Source of the DNA: an uncultured Eubacteriales bacterium | GTDB taxonomy: Bacteria; Bacillota; Clostridia; Oscillospirales; Acutalibacteraceae | Length of the DNA stretch: 64,000 nucleotides | Assembly (NCBI GenBank): GCA_934454655.1 | Contig: CAKSFK010000005.1 | Location: 1 to 64,000, forward strand | Reading direction: 5' to 3' | Shown here: positions 50,475 to 58,727 of the stretch, in pieces | Layout of the letters: each line of letters opens with the position of its first letter | Position numbering within the stretch: position 1 is the first letter of the stretch | Program-made: the position numbers and the translations under genes | The notes under the pieces: model-generated | The model's database searches: none | What the model saw: the letters and a program-made list of their open reading frames with translations, nothing else | What the model was told of the DNA's origin: nothing

Positions 50475-50512
50475 AACAGTGTTGATTTTGTTGAATGTTT
50501 CGGAGAACCGGT

Positions 50513-51538
50513 ATGAAAAAAATTTTTAGGCGAGCTATATGTGTTTTGTGCGCCGTCACGGCAATGCTGTCGTCGTTTGCGGTTTCGGCTGAGGTAAAGG
50601 CGGGAACTATAAGAATTGACACGGTGTCCGCCCTTAACGGTGACTCTGTTATAGTGCGGCTGGTTACGGAAAACAATCCGGGAATTATGGCAATGACGAT
50701 ATCCATAACCTATGACAGCTCCGCGCTCCGGTATGAAAAATATTATCAGGGCTATTTGTGGGATTACACGGTAGCCGACCACCCGGAACAAAATTTGATA
50801 CGCTTTGTAAACTGCGAAAGCTGGAATAGGCGCGATAATTCAACGATGATAAGCTTGCAGTTTAAGGTAAAGGACGACGCGTCCTTTGGATTTTACCCGA
50901 TATCAATAGATTATAAGGCGGGCGATTTCTGCAACTGGAAACTCGAAAGAATTATGCCGGAAATCGTTTCCGGCGGAATAGACGTTGCATTTAACGGCAA
51001 AAACTGTAAGCACAAAAAATACGGTGAGTGGAAAATTGCGGCTGAACCCGGCTGTACGGAAGCCGGCGCAAAGCAGAGAGTATGCGAAAAATGCGGTCAC
51101 GTTGATATTGCAAAGATTCCCGCGGCAGGTCACAGATTTGAGGATAACTGGACGGTTGACCGACAGGCGACAAAGGACAGCGACGGAATTATGTCGCGTC
51201 ACTGCAAGGGCTGCAAGGAAACAACGGATGTTCTTACCTTTTCCCTTGATCAGGCGTCGGAGGGGGAATTTTCAAACGAACCGAACGCCACGGTCAAACC
51301 GTCGGATATTACCGATAAACTTGTAAAGGAACAGATTCCCGAGGAAGAGCGGAACGGTGATACCGCACAGCCGAACAGTTCCGACGGCTCGCAGTCGGCA
51401 GGCGGAAACAGCGTTTTATCCGAAATAAAGGAAAAACGCGGCGCACTTTCTAAAATTTTAGAGCTGTTACCCGTAGAGAAACTTAAAATACCGTTTGTTT
51501 TCAGCTGTCTTATGCTGTTAAGACTGGTGTTTATTTAA
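50513..51538 (+). CDS. Cohesin-domain surface protein with C-terminal membrane helix
   Basis: The ATG at 50513 follows GGAGAA (341 residues). After a signal peptide (cleavage near AVSAEV) comes one cohesin-like domain (about 25-155): NGDSVIVRLVTENNPGIMAM, TISITYDSSALRYEKYY, STMISLQFKVKDD. Two Cys-pair segments of the kind common in clostridial surface proteins follow (CKHKKYGEWKIAAEPGCTEA, then CEKCGHVD and IPAAGHRF). Next is an acidic Ser/Asn-rich linker, and a hydrophobic C-terminus (LKIPFVFSCLMLLRLVFI) that may anchor it. No dockerin protein is seen in the window. A cellulosome-like assembly role is possible but not shown. Confidence 0.72.
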   Translation: MKKIFRRAICVLCAVTAMLSSFAVSAEVKAGTIRIDTVSALNGDSVIVRLVTENNPGIMAMTISITYDSSALRYEKYYQGYLWDYTVADHPEQNLIRFVNCESWNRRDNSTMISLQFKVKDDASFGFYPISIDYKAGDFCNWKLERIMPEIVSGGIDVAFNGKNCKHKKYGEWKIAAEPGCTEAGAKQRVCEKCGHVDIAKIPAAGHRFEDNWTVDRQATKDSDGIMSRHCKGCKETTDVLTFSLDQASEGEFSNEPNATVKPSDITDKLVKEQIPEEERNGDTAQPNSSDGSQSAGGNSVLSEIKEKRGALSKILELLPVEKLKIPFVFSCLMLLRLVFI

Positions 51539-51547
51539 AAATGTATG

Positions 51548-51582
51548 TTTTCGGTCGGCAGCAAAACGCTGCCGACCGAAAA
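51548..51582. repeat. Perfect 15-bp stem between the cohesin and phosphatidyltransferase genes
   Basis: TTTTCGGTCGGCAGC (51548-51562) pairs with GCTGCCGACCGAAAA (51568-51582), loop AAAAC. No T-run follows on either strand beyond the arms, but the U-rich and A-rich arm ends allow weak bidirectional termination. It follows the cohesin stop by 9 bases. Confidence 0.6.
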
Positions 51583-51598
51583 CCGTGCAGTACCAAGG

Positions 51599-52189
51599 AT
51601 GTTTAATGTGAACGAAAAGGTGAAAAACAAAACCGCAAAACTGAAATTCAGCGCAAATTATATCACCGCCGCAAGGATTGTCGGTACGGCGGCGCTGTTG
51701 TTTTTGCCGGTGCTTAAATTTCCGTTTTATGTTTTATATGCCTTGATCGGCATAACGGACGTGCTGGACGGGTGGTACGCACGCAGGACGGGAACCGCAA
51801 GTGAATTCGGCGCAAGGCTGGATTCGGTTTCGGATATTCTGTTTTACGGCGTTATGCTTTTAAAGCTGTTCCCGATTCTGCTTGAAACGCTCCCGGTCGG
51901 CTTATGGCTTACGGCGGCAGCCGCGGTGCTGCTTCGCGTACTGTCGTATGTTACCGCAATGCTTAAATTCCGCAAATTCGCCTCGGTTCATACATACCTT
52001 AACAAGCTTACTGGGTTTACGGTATTTTTAATCCCGTTTATAATAAAAACGGAATTTGCATCTGTGTGGTGTACCGCCGTATGCTCGGTGGCTGTTGCCG
52101 CCGCCGCGGAGGAGCTTGCAATACATATCGCAAGCAAGAAATACATCACAAATGTAAAAACCGTTTTATCTTTGTCAGAACTGCACTGA
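51599..52189 (+). CDS. CDP-alcohol phosphatidyltransferase family protein
   Basis: Possible starts are the ATG at 51599 (196 residues) and the GTG at 51608, which is better spaced from AAGGA (51594-51598). An earlier in-frame ATG at 51545 would run through the hairpin and is unlikely. The catalytic motif D-G-x2-A-R-x8-G-x3-D-x3-D is complete in DVLDGWYARRTGTASEFGAR, then LDSVSD. Several membrane helices. It would make a phospholipid head-group linkage at the membrane; which one cannot be told. Confidence 0.82.
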   Translation: MFNVNEKVKNKTAKLKFSANYITAARIVGTAALLFLPVLKFPFYVLYALIGITDVLDGWYARRTGTASEFGARLDSVSDILFYGVMLLKLFPILLETLPVGLWLTAAAAVLLRVLSYVTAMLKFRKFASVHTYLNKLTGFTVFLIPFIIKTEFASVWCTAVCSVAVAAAAEELAIHIASKKYITNVKTVLSLSELH

Positions 52190-52581
52190 CATTATTTACT
52201 TTTGTCACTTCACGTCCGCTATTCAATTATGAAACGCGGGCATCAGATTGTTGACAAACCCTGGTTTAACTTTATTGCGGCGTTCACGCCGCATTTTGTT
52301 TTTCCGCTGACACGTGCGGCGGAAAAACACCTTATAAGCGAAAAACCGCTAAATAAGCGGTTTTTCAAGGGTACAGGGGTGGTATTGGCGGAGCTTAACA
52401 ATCGACTGCCGCCGGTGGCGGGAAAAAGGAGATTGTTATGGCGCCGCGGTCAAAGAAAATTCGCGCTCCAAGCGATAATTTTCTTTGGGTACCGCAAGAG
52501 TAAGGAGTGCAGTCCGAAAATCTTTGATTTTCGAGCGAACGGCATCCCCACGGGGGAGCGTGTCGACTTTTTCGACACGCT
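52190..52581. repeat. Noncoding block packed with hairpins, bounded by 31-bp direct repeats
   Basis: Perfect or near-perfect stems follow one another: 52276-52293, 52298-52328, 52340-52366, 52397-52437 with an inner CCGCC/GGCGG, 52446-52495 with AATTTTCTTTG in its right arm, 52515-52533, and 52556-52582 (11 bp, loop CTTTT). A 31-base sequence starting CACGTCCGCT occurs at 52211-52241 and, with one mismatch, at 52582-52612, where it is also the 3' end of the glycosyltransferase gene. An ORF spans the block but consists of the arms of the hairpins. It is a structured repeat element or RNA. Confidence 0.6.
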
Positions 52582-53522
52582 CACGTCCGCTTTTCAATTA
52601 TGAAACGCGGGCGTTTTTTTGTTTCAAGATATATTTTCCCGACGTATTCGCCTATAATGCCTATGCTTAGAAGCTGTATTCCGCTTAAAAAGCATATAAC
52701 GCTTATAATCGAAGCCCAGCCCGCAACGGTATGACCGCACAGATATGTTACAACGGACCATATTATTCCGATAAAGCTGAGCAGAGCGACAATAAAGCCA
52801 AAGCCTGTTATAAGCCGCAGCGGCTTTATGGAAAGGCTTGTTATACCGTCTGCGGCAAGGAGAAACATTTTTTTCAGAGAATAATGGCTTTTGCCGGCAA
52901 GCCTTTCGCGGCGCTCATAATAAACACAGGTGCTTTTAAAACCTACAAGCGGCACCATTCCGCGCAGGAATATGTTAACTTCCTTAAAATTTGAAAACTC
53001 TTTCAATACCCGTGAGGACATAAGTCTGTAATCGGCGTGGTTATATACAACGCTTGCGCCCATTTTGTTTAAAAGCTTATAAAAGCACTGCGCCGACGTG
53101 CGCTTAAAGAACGTATCTGTTTTGCGGTCGGAGCGGACTCCGTACACAATTTCGGCACCGTTTAAATATTCGTCAACCATAGCGTCCATTGCGTTAATGT
53201 CGTCCTGACCGTCGCAGTCAATGCTTATTGTAATATCGCAAACATTCTCAGCCTCGGTAAGACCCGCAAGCAGCGCGTTCTGATGCCCTCGGTTGCGGCT
53301 CAGCGATATTCCGGTAAAAACGCTGTCCTTTGCCGAAAGCTTTTCTATCAGCTCCCATGTGGCGTCCTTACTGCCGTCGTCAACAAACATTATGCGGCTT
53401 TTATCGCTTATTTTCCCACCGTCCGCCAAACTGCGTATTTTCTCTGAAAACATCGGAGCGGTAACAGGCAGAACCTTCTCCTCGTTATAGCAGGGAATTA
53501 CAACGTACAAAACAGGTTTCAT
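52581..53522 (-). CDS. Membrane-anchored GT2 glycosyltransferase (DPM1/CsbB-like)
   Basis: 313 residues. The GT-A domain starts VLYVVIPCYNEEKVLP and holds MFVDDGSKDATWELIEKLS, SLSRNRGHQNALLAGL and the metal-binding TISIDCDGQDD. Two C-terminal membrane helices (about 235-258 and 268-293) match the polyprenyl-phosphate glycosyltransferases YkcC, GtrB and CsbB. It would transfer a hexose to undecaprenyl phosphate. The last codons (RPRFIIEKRT) lie in a repeated sequence. AGGTGA precedes the start. It is last in a four-gene operon. Confidence 0.85.
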   Translation of the reverse strand: MKPVLYVVIPCYNEEKVLPVTAPMFSEKIRSLADGGKISDKSRIMFVDDGSKDATWELIEKLSAKDSVFTGISLSRNRGHQNALLAGLTEAENVCDITISIDCDGQDDINAMDAMVDEYLNGAEIVYGVRSDRKTDTFFKRTSAQCFYKLLNKMGASVVYNHADYRLMSSRVLKEFSNFKEVNIFLRGMVPLVGFKSTCVYYERRERLAGKSHYSLKKMFLLAADGITSLSIKPLRLITGFGFIVALLSFIGIIWSVVTYLCGHTVAGWASIISVICFLSGIQLLSIGIIGEYVGKIYLETKKRPRFIIEKRT

Positions 53523-53535
53523 TTTTTACATTCAC

Positions 53536-54477
53536 CTACATAATAAATGCTGCCGTAATTGCCGGCAGATACTGAACGGCAAGCGTTCCTATCAGGAATA
53601 AAAATATGTTTACTCCGCCCTTTTTGCGGTAGTCGTCGTCCATATCTTCGCTTTCCGCGCGAATCTTTTTTATTGAGTCTACGGTGTAATTTTTGTAAAA
53701 ATAATCGCCGAGTACTCCTAAAACAAAGCGTACTGCCATATTAAGCAGAAATCCTATTGCCGCCGCAATTAAAATTCCCAAACCGAGCTTCGGCAGATTT
53801 TGCGAAACAACATCGGCTGCCTGCACATAATTTTCGGCGTCGGCAAGTCCCGCATTGTAAAGCACGCGGGTAATCGGCAGGTATAAAAGACTTGAAGTAA
53901 CCGCAAGCAGTCCGCTTACAATGCCCGTTTTATACATTTTTCTTGAAAGCGCCCATCCGTAGGGGAACAAAAACGCCGCCCAGTTCCAAGAGGAACGGTT
54001 CTTGCGGTTAAGTACCGCAAATTTCGGTATATAACGGCGTGTGTTTACCGCAACAAACCGCTTTGCTTCGTCCGCGGTGACGCCGTCGCCGATGTCGTAA
54101 TCAGCCGGCACGCCTCCCAGAAAATCAAAGCTTTCAAAGCTGCCGCCCGCCTTTGCAATGTTCGGCGCACCGCATTTCGGGCAGAAGTTGAGCGAAAAAT
54201 CGTATTTTTCGCGGCACATACGGCAGGTTATCCGTCCGTCAACCTCTTCCGGCTCGGGGGTTCCGCCGTTTTCTTCGGCTCTTTCACGTTCGGCGGCTTT
54301 AACCTTATCATACTGTTTGTCCGTTCCGTGAAATTGCTCCAGGGCGCAGTGTCCCAGTTCGTTATAACATTCCCTGTGGTGGGGCGCGCCGCAAACAGGG
54401 CAGTAAACAACGTCATCTTCGGGGAAAAGGTATGCCTGACACCTTACGCAGGATTCACCTTTTGTGTTAAGACTCAT
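53536..54477 (-). CDS. RING-like/zinc-ribbon protein with DUF2628 membrane domain
   Basis: 313 residues. The N-terminus has a RING-like or double-ribbon arrangement (CVRCQAYLFPEDDVVYCPVC, GAPHHRECYNELGHC) reminiscent of prokaryotic RING fingers, then a second zinc ribbon (CRMCREKYDFSLNFCPKCG, about 85-103). The C-terminal half starts with NRKNRSSWNWAAFLFPYGWA, typical of DUF2628, and has three or four membrane helices. The start overlaps the NUDIX stop (ATGA on this strand). The function is unknown. Confidence 0.7.
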   Translation of the reverse strand: MSLNTKGESCVRCQAYLFPEDDVVYCPVCGAPHHRECYNELGHCALEQFHGTDKQYDKVKAAERERAEENGGTPEPEEVDGRITCRMCREKYDFSLNFCPKCGAPNIAKAGGSFESFDFLGGVPADYDIGDGVTADEAKRFVAVNTRRYIPKFAVLNRKNRSSWNWAAFLFPYGWALSRKMYKTGIVSGLLAVTSSLLYLPITRVLYNAGLADAENYVQAADVVSQNLPKLGLGILIAAAIGFLLNMAVRFVLGVLGDYFYKNYTVDSIKKIRAESEDMDDDYRKKGGVNIFLFLIGTLAVQYLPAITAAFIM

Positions 54478-55007
54478 ATAATGGCTCCTCTGTATTCGTC
54501 AATTTTTTTAAAGATCACTTCGTAATATTCCTTGCCGTAATTATGGAAACGCCCTTCGGCTATCATAGTCTTAAGTTCGGTTGCCGTGACCCACTTCGCC
54601 TCGGCGACTTCCGAGGTTTGGAGAGTAAGACCCTCCGCAGGTGTGTCGCAGTGTGTTATCCATACGTCAAGAAGGGAATTGCGGCGCTTTATTCTGGTGA
54701 GTTTTTTTATGCCGTCGGGCGTTGTCTTAATTCCGAGTTCTTCAAACAGCTCGCGCCTTGCGGCAGTTACCGAATCCTCACCCGAAATCGCCGCTCCGCC
54801 GGTTGCCGCCCATTCGCCGGGCATAAGCTTTTTGTCGTCAGCGCGGCGCTGTATTAAAATCCTGCCGCTTCCCGAAATTATCCAAATGTGAACAACAAGG
54901 TGGTATTCGCCGGGCCTGAGCGCCTTTCCGCGTAGGGATGTCCTGCCGGTGCTGCGGCCGTTTTCGTCAATAATATCCCAAATTTCAATCATATCTTTTT
55001 CCGGCAA
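54474..55007 (-). CDS. NUDIX hydrolase
   Basis: 177 residues. The Nudix box is complete (GGAAISGEDSVTAARRELFE followed by ELGI; Gly, Arg-Glu and Glu-Glu at the metal site). WDIIDENGRSTG and GEYHLVVHIWII near the N-terminus resemble the isopentenyl-diphosphate isomerase-like subgroup of NUDIX enzymes. The substrate is unknown. The start overlaps the end of the beta-helix gene by 23 bases. Confidence 0.88.
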   Translation of the reverse strand: MPEKDMIEIWDIIDENGRSTGRTSLRGKALRPGEYHLVVHIWIISGSGRILIQRRADDKKLMPGEWAATGGAAISGEDSVTAARRELFEELGIKTTPDGIKKLTRIKRRNSLLDVWITHCDTPAEGLTLQTSEVAEAKWVTATELKTMIAEGRFHNYGKEYYEVIFKKIDEYRGAII

Positions 55008-55656
55008 TTTCTCCGCTTTTTTTGTAAATGCTGTTCGGCGGGATAACGCCGCGCACCATTGAAAGCGGGTATATGTTTGTGTTTTTTCCTACAACCGTTC
55101 CGGGGTTAAGCACCGTGCCGCACCCAACCTCGACAAAGTCACCGAGTACCGCACCCATTTTTTTAAGCCCGGTTTCAAGCGTTTCACCGCCGTTTTTAAT
55201 AACCACCGGCGTTTTGTCGGACTTGACGTTTGAGGTTATAGACCCGGCGCCCATATGCGAGCGGAAGCCCAAAACGGAGTCGCCCACATAATTGTAGTGC
55301 GGCACCTGAACGCTGCCGATAAGCACAACGTTTTTAAGCTCGGTTGAATTGCCCACAACGCAGTCATTGCCTACAAGCGCATTGCCGCGTATAAACGCGC
55401 AGTGCCTCACCTGTGTTCTTTCGCCGATTATGCAAGGTCCTGTAATGCTTGCGCTGTCCGCCACTACGGCGGACTTTGCAATCCAGATGTTCTCGCCCCT
55501 TTGCTCGTAAATTTCGGGGTCAAGCTCCGTTCCGGTCTTTATTATAAAATTCCCGATTTTCGAAAACACCTCAAACGGGTAGACGGCGCCCTTTAAAAGT
55601 CCGTCGGCAAGCGTGCCGCGCATTTCAAAAAGTTCGTTTACGGTTATACCTTTCAA
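54985..55656 (-). CDS. Left-handed beta-helix protein (GlmU-C-like)
   Basis: 223 residues, TTG start about 9 bases after AAAGGGTG. Hexapeptide repeats run from about 75 to 205 (SASITGPCIIGERTQVRHCA, GNALVGNDCVVGNSTELKNV, MGAVLGDFVEVGCGTVLNPG). The arrangement resembles the C-terminal acyltransferase or nucleotidyltransferase-associated helix of GlmU without the N-terminal pyrophosphorylase. GFRSHMGAGSITSNVKSDK resembles the active-site turn of these proteins. It is first in the minus-strand operon with the NUDIX, DUF2628 and GT2 genes. Confidence 0.78.
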   Translation of the reverse strand: MKGITVNELFEMRGTLADGLLKGAVYPFEVFSKIGNFIIKTGTELDPEIYEQRGENIWIAKSAVVADSASITGPCIIGERTQVRHCAFIRGNALVGNDCVVGNSTELKNVVLIGSVQVPHYNYVGDSVLGFRSHMGAGSITSNVKSDKTPVVIKNGGETLETGLKKMGAVLGDFVEVGCGTVLNPGTVVGKNTNIYPLSMVRGVIPPNSIYKKSGEIAGKRYD

Positions 55657-55738
55657 GTTTACACACCCTTTATTTTAGATTATACCCCTTAATTATATCA
55701 GCTTTATGAATTTTTTTCAACATTTTATGTGTTGGGTA

Positions 55739-55767
55739 TTGTAAATTACGAAAAAATATGTTAAAAT
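55739..55767 (+). promoter_or_regulatory. Promoter of the SRP RNA
   Basis: TTGTAA (55739-55744), 17-base spacer, TAAAAT (55762-55767), start site near 55775. Confidence 0.6.
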
Positions 55768-55783
55768 GCTTTTAAAAGAAGCA

Positions 55784-55930
55784 TTGCGTCACGAAGTGTG
55801 CGAATGGGCGGGTCCTGTGCGACGGGAACCTGCGAACCATGTCAGGCGGGGAACCGAGCAGCATTAAGCGGTATTTTCCGTGCGCCGCAGTAAATCGGCT
55901 CATTCGTACACTTTATGGCGCAAGTTTTTT
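55784..55930 (+). ncRNA. ffs: Signal recognition particle RNA
   Basis: The apical helix 8 signature is visible as GGGAACCTGCGAACCATGTC, then AGGCGGGGAACCGAGCAGCA (near 55824-55863), with the GGGAACC-type and AGCAG internal loops that bind Ffh. The ends pair (TTGCG at 55784-55788 with CGCAA at 55919-55923; AAGTGTGCGAATG with CATTCGTACACTT). A T-run at 55925-55930 would terminate it. It is placed upstream of dnaX, a common order in Firmicutes. Confidence 0.88.
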
Positions 55931-55958
55931 AATGACTGGGGAGAGGACGGAGCGGCAA

Positions 55959-57557
55959 ATGGCATATCAGGCACTTTACAGAAAGTACAGACCGCAGACT
56001 TTCTCTGACGTTGTAGGTCAGGAGCATATAACAAATACGCTTAAAAACGAGCTTTCGGCGGGCAAGACCGTTCACGCCTATCTTTTCACAGGCACAAGGG
56101 GTACGGGAAAGACAAGCTGTGCCAAGATCCTTGCAAAGGCGGTCAACTGCCTGTCGCCCGAGAACGGCGACCCCTGCCTTAAATGCAGCAGCTGTCTTTC
56201 GGTTGCAAGCGGCGAAAATACGGATATTGTTGAAATTGACGCCGCGTCCAACAACAGCGTGGACAGTATAAGGGAACTGCGCGACCGCGTTGCCTTTATG
56301 CCGTCGTCCTCAAAATACCGCGTTTATATTATAGACGAGGTTCATATGCTCACAATAAGCGCATTTAACGCACTGCTTAAAACCCTTGAAGAACCCCCGG
56401 AGCATGTTATTTTTATTCTTGCCACAACCGAGGTTCATAAGCTTCCCGCAACAATTCTTTCACGCTGTCAGCGTTTCGATTTTAAACGAATCGACCCTGA
56501 TAAGATATGTGAAAGAATACATTATATTGCCGATAAGGAGGGGCTTACGGTAAGCTCCGGTGCGGCATCGCTTATTGCCGCCGCGGCTGACGGCGGAATG
56601 AGGGATGCTCTTTCCATACTTGACCTTTGTGCCTCAGCAAAGCGTGATATCGATGAAGAAACCGTTGAAAGCGTGTGCGGTATGGCGGGCGGCGAATATC
56701 TTTTAAAGCTTGCGGAGCATATTAAAAGCCGCAACACGGAGGACGCACTTTTGCTTATTGACAGGCTTTATAACGATTCTGTGGATATGCAGCGGCTTTT
56801 AAGCGAACTTACTTCGCATTACCGCGACCTTATGGTGATAAAAACGGTTAAATCCGCAAATAAGCCGATAGTTTGCTCCACGTCTAGGCTTGAAAGGCTT
56901 AGCAGGCAGGCGGAAAATTATGATTTAAAGGACATTATGCGCGCCATTTCACTGCTTCAGGCGGCAAATGCCGGCATGCAAAACGGCAACCGCCGCTGTG
57001 AAATGGAAATGACGGTGATACGCCTTTGCTCACCCGAGCTTATGACCGATACGGCGTCGCTTGAACGCAGAATTTCGGCACTGGAGAGCGGAATTGTAAA
57101 ACCTGCCGCGGCGGCTGCACCCGTGACGCCCGAACAGACAGCCGAGAATGCTCCCGATACCGACAGCAACCCTGCGGACGGCGAGGAAATTCCGCTGCCC
57201 GAAGAACCGGGTGCGGTTAGTGAAACTCAAAGCAGACCGAGCGGAGAGCTTATAAGGGTTGAACAGTGGGGAGAAATACAACAGATTTTAAAGCAGACGT
57301 GCCAACCTATAGCAGGCGTGCTTAATGGCTCTTCGGCTTATATAAAGGGTCAGTATCTGCTTATTGACGCACCGAATACAATGTTTAAATCTCTTGTTAA
57401 CAGCAAAAATGCCTATTACAGGGACAGTATAAGAAAAGCGGCACAGACGGTTCTGGGCGGCGTTTATAAGTTAGGACCTTACTCACCGCCGTCAAAGCGT
57501 GAAGAAAAAGACCCGCTCGCCGTTTTGGCGGATAAGCTTAAAAATTTTGAGGTATAG
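55959..57557 (+). CDS. dnaX: DNA polymerase III subunits gamma and tau
   Basis: The frame is open from 55839 through the SRP RNA, but the ATG at 55959 after GGAG begins the family start MAYQALYRKYRPQTFSDVVG (532 residues). Walker A is GTRGTGKTS, the zinc site is CLSPENGDPCLKCSSC, Walker B/DEVH is YIIDEVHML, sensor 1 is FILATTEVHKLPATILSRCQ. The C-terminal third is a variable linker (ETQSRPSGE) and a tau-type domain. It is the clamp-loader ATPase. Confidence 0.95.
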   Translation: MAYQALYRKYRPQTFSDVVGQEHITNTLKNELSAGKTVHAYLFTGTRGTGKTSCAKILAKAVNCLSPENGDPCLKCSSCLSVASGENTDIVEIDAASNNSVDSIRELRDRVAFMPSSSKYRVYIIDEVHMLTISAFNALLKTLEEPPEHVIFILATTEVHKLPATILSRCQRFDFKRIDPDKICERIHYIADKEGLTVSSGAASLIAAAADGGMRDALSILDLCASAKRDIDEETVESVCGMAGGEYLLKLAEHIKSRNTEDALLLIDRLYNDSVDMQRLLSELTSHYRDLMVIKTVKSANKPIVCSTSRLERLSRQAENYDLKDIMRAISLLQAANAGMQNGNRRCEMEMTVIRLCSPELMTDTASLERRISALESGIVKPAAAAAPVTPEQTAENAPDTDSNPADGEEIPLPEEPGAVSETQSRPSGELIRVEQWGEIQQILKQTCQPIAGVLNGSSAYIKGQYLLIDAPNTMFKSLVNSKNAYYRDSIRKAAQTVLGGVYKLGPYSPPSKREEKDPLAVLADKLKNFEV

Positions 57558-57568
57558 GAGAAAATATA

Positions 57569-57910
57569 ATGAAAGTAAGATTACCAGGCTCCGGAGGACC
57601 CGGAAATATGCAGCAGATGTTAAAACAGGCGCAGAAAATGCAGCAGGATATGGCGGCTTTGCAGGATGACCTTGAGCAAAGAGAGTTTACAGGCACTGCG
57701 GGGGGCGACTCCGTAACCGTTACGGTTGACGGTAAGCACACGGTTAAATCAATAACCGTTAAGCCCGAAATAATAGACCCCGAGGACGCGGAGATGCTGG
57801 AGGACCTTTTAACCGTTGCCGTGAATGAGGCAATCGGCAAGGCAATCAAGACATCGGAGGACGAAATGGGCGCTATCACCGGCGGAATGAATATGCCGGG
57901 TCTGTTTTAA
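57569..57910 (+). CDS. YbaB/EbfC nucleoid-associated protein
   Basis: 113 residues. MQQMLKQAQKMQQDMAALQD, FTGTAGGDSVTVTVDG and the late KAIKTSEDEMGAITGGMNMP are the family pattern. It binds DNA as a dimer. It sits between dnaX and recR as in most Firmicutes. Confidence 0.95.
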   Translation: MKVRLPGSGGPGNMQQMLKQAQKMQQDMAALQDDLEQREFTGTAGGDSVTVTVDGKHTVKSITVKPEIIDPEDAEMLEDLLTVAVNEAIGKAIKTSEDEMGAITGGMNMPGLF

Positions 57911-57912
57911 AA

Positions 57913-58512
57913 ATGGCAGGCAGTATCGTACCGCTTAACGAGCTTATAGCTCAGTTTGAAAGACTGCCGGGAATAGGCAAAAAGACGGCGCAAAGGTTAA
58001 GCTATAATATTTTGGAACAGCCGCCCGAATTTGCCGAGCGGTTTGCCGCGGCGGTTTTGAACGCGCGTAAAAAAATCCATTTTTGCGGTGTTTGTCAGGC
58101 ACTTACGGATGAGGACGTTTGCAGTATCTGTCGGGACGGAGGACGTGACAAAAGCGTTATATGCGTTGTGGCAGAACCCAAGGACGTTATGGCTTTTGAG
58201 CGCACCCGTGAATATAACGGGTTATACCACGTTCTGCACGGCGTAATATCGCCCCTGGACGGCATAACTCCCGATAAGCTTCGTATTAAGGAGCTTATGG
58301 CAAGGCTTGCGTCGGGCGAGGTTAAGGAAATAATTATGGCAACAAACCCCACGGTTGAGGGGGAGGCTACCGCAAGTTACCTTTCACGTATGATAAAGCC
58401 TATGGGCGTCAGGGTGACCCGCTTGGCATACGGAATACCCGTAGGCGGCGACCTTGAATATGCCGATGAATTTACCCTTGCGCGCGCCTTAGAGGGACGG
58501 AACGAGATATGA
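57913..58512 (+). CDS. recR: Recombination protein RecR
   Basis: 199 residues. An N-terminal helix-hairpin-helix (FERLPGIGKKTAQRLSYNIL), the zinc finger CGVCQALTDEDVCSIC and a TOPRIM domain (VICVVAEPKDVMAFERT ... EIIMATNPTVEGEATASYLS) are all complete. It works with RecO and RecF in loading RecA. It is 2 bases after ybaB and overlaps the next gene (ATGA). Confidence 0.96.
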   Translation: MAGSIVPLNELIAQFERLPGIGKKTAQRLSYNILEQPPEFAERFAAAVLNARKKIHFCGVCQALTDEDVCSICRDGGRDKSVICVVAEPKDVMAFERTREYNGLYHVLHGVISPLDGITPDKLRIKELMARLASGEVKEIIMATNPTVEGEATASYLSRMIKPMGVRVTRLAYGIPVGGDLEYADEFTLARALEGRNEI

Positions 58513-58727
58513 CGGAAGAAAAAATAAAGCGTATAAACGAGCTTGCCCGAAAACAAAAGGCAGAGGGACTCAGCGAGGAGGAAAAAGCAGAGCAGTACAG
58601 GCTCAGGCGTGAATATATTGAGTCGTACAAGCGCAGCCTTGTGACTCAGCTTGAGAACACATATATACTCGAACCGGACGGCACTAAGCGAAAGGTGAAG
58701 CGTAAAGATGAAAATACTGATAACTGA
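58509..58727 (+). CDS. DUF896/YnzC family protein
   Basis: 72 residues. The start IKRINELARKQKAEGLSEEE and RLRREYIESYKRSLVTQLEN are diagnostic for the YnzC (DUF896) helical-hairpin family. The function is unknown. It overlaps recR by 4 bases and the next gene by 20 bases. Confidence 0.92.
   Translation: MTEEKIKRINELARKQKAEGLSEEEKAEQYRLRREYIESYKRSLVTQLENTYILEPDGTKRKVKRKDENTDN

Noticed and set aside
52202..52603. A 133-codon frame across the hairpin array
   Set aside because: Its sequence is produced by the arms of at least seven hairpins and by both direct repeats; no start signal and no domain.
55839..55958. A longer dnaX start at 55839
   Set aside because: The extra 40 codons run through the SRP RNA and do not resemble DnaX; the ATG at 55959 begins the conserved N-terminus.
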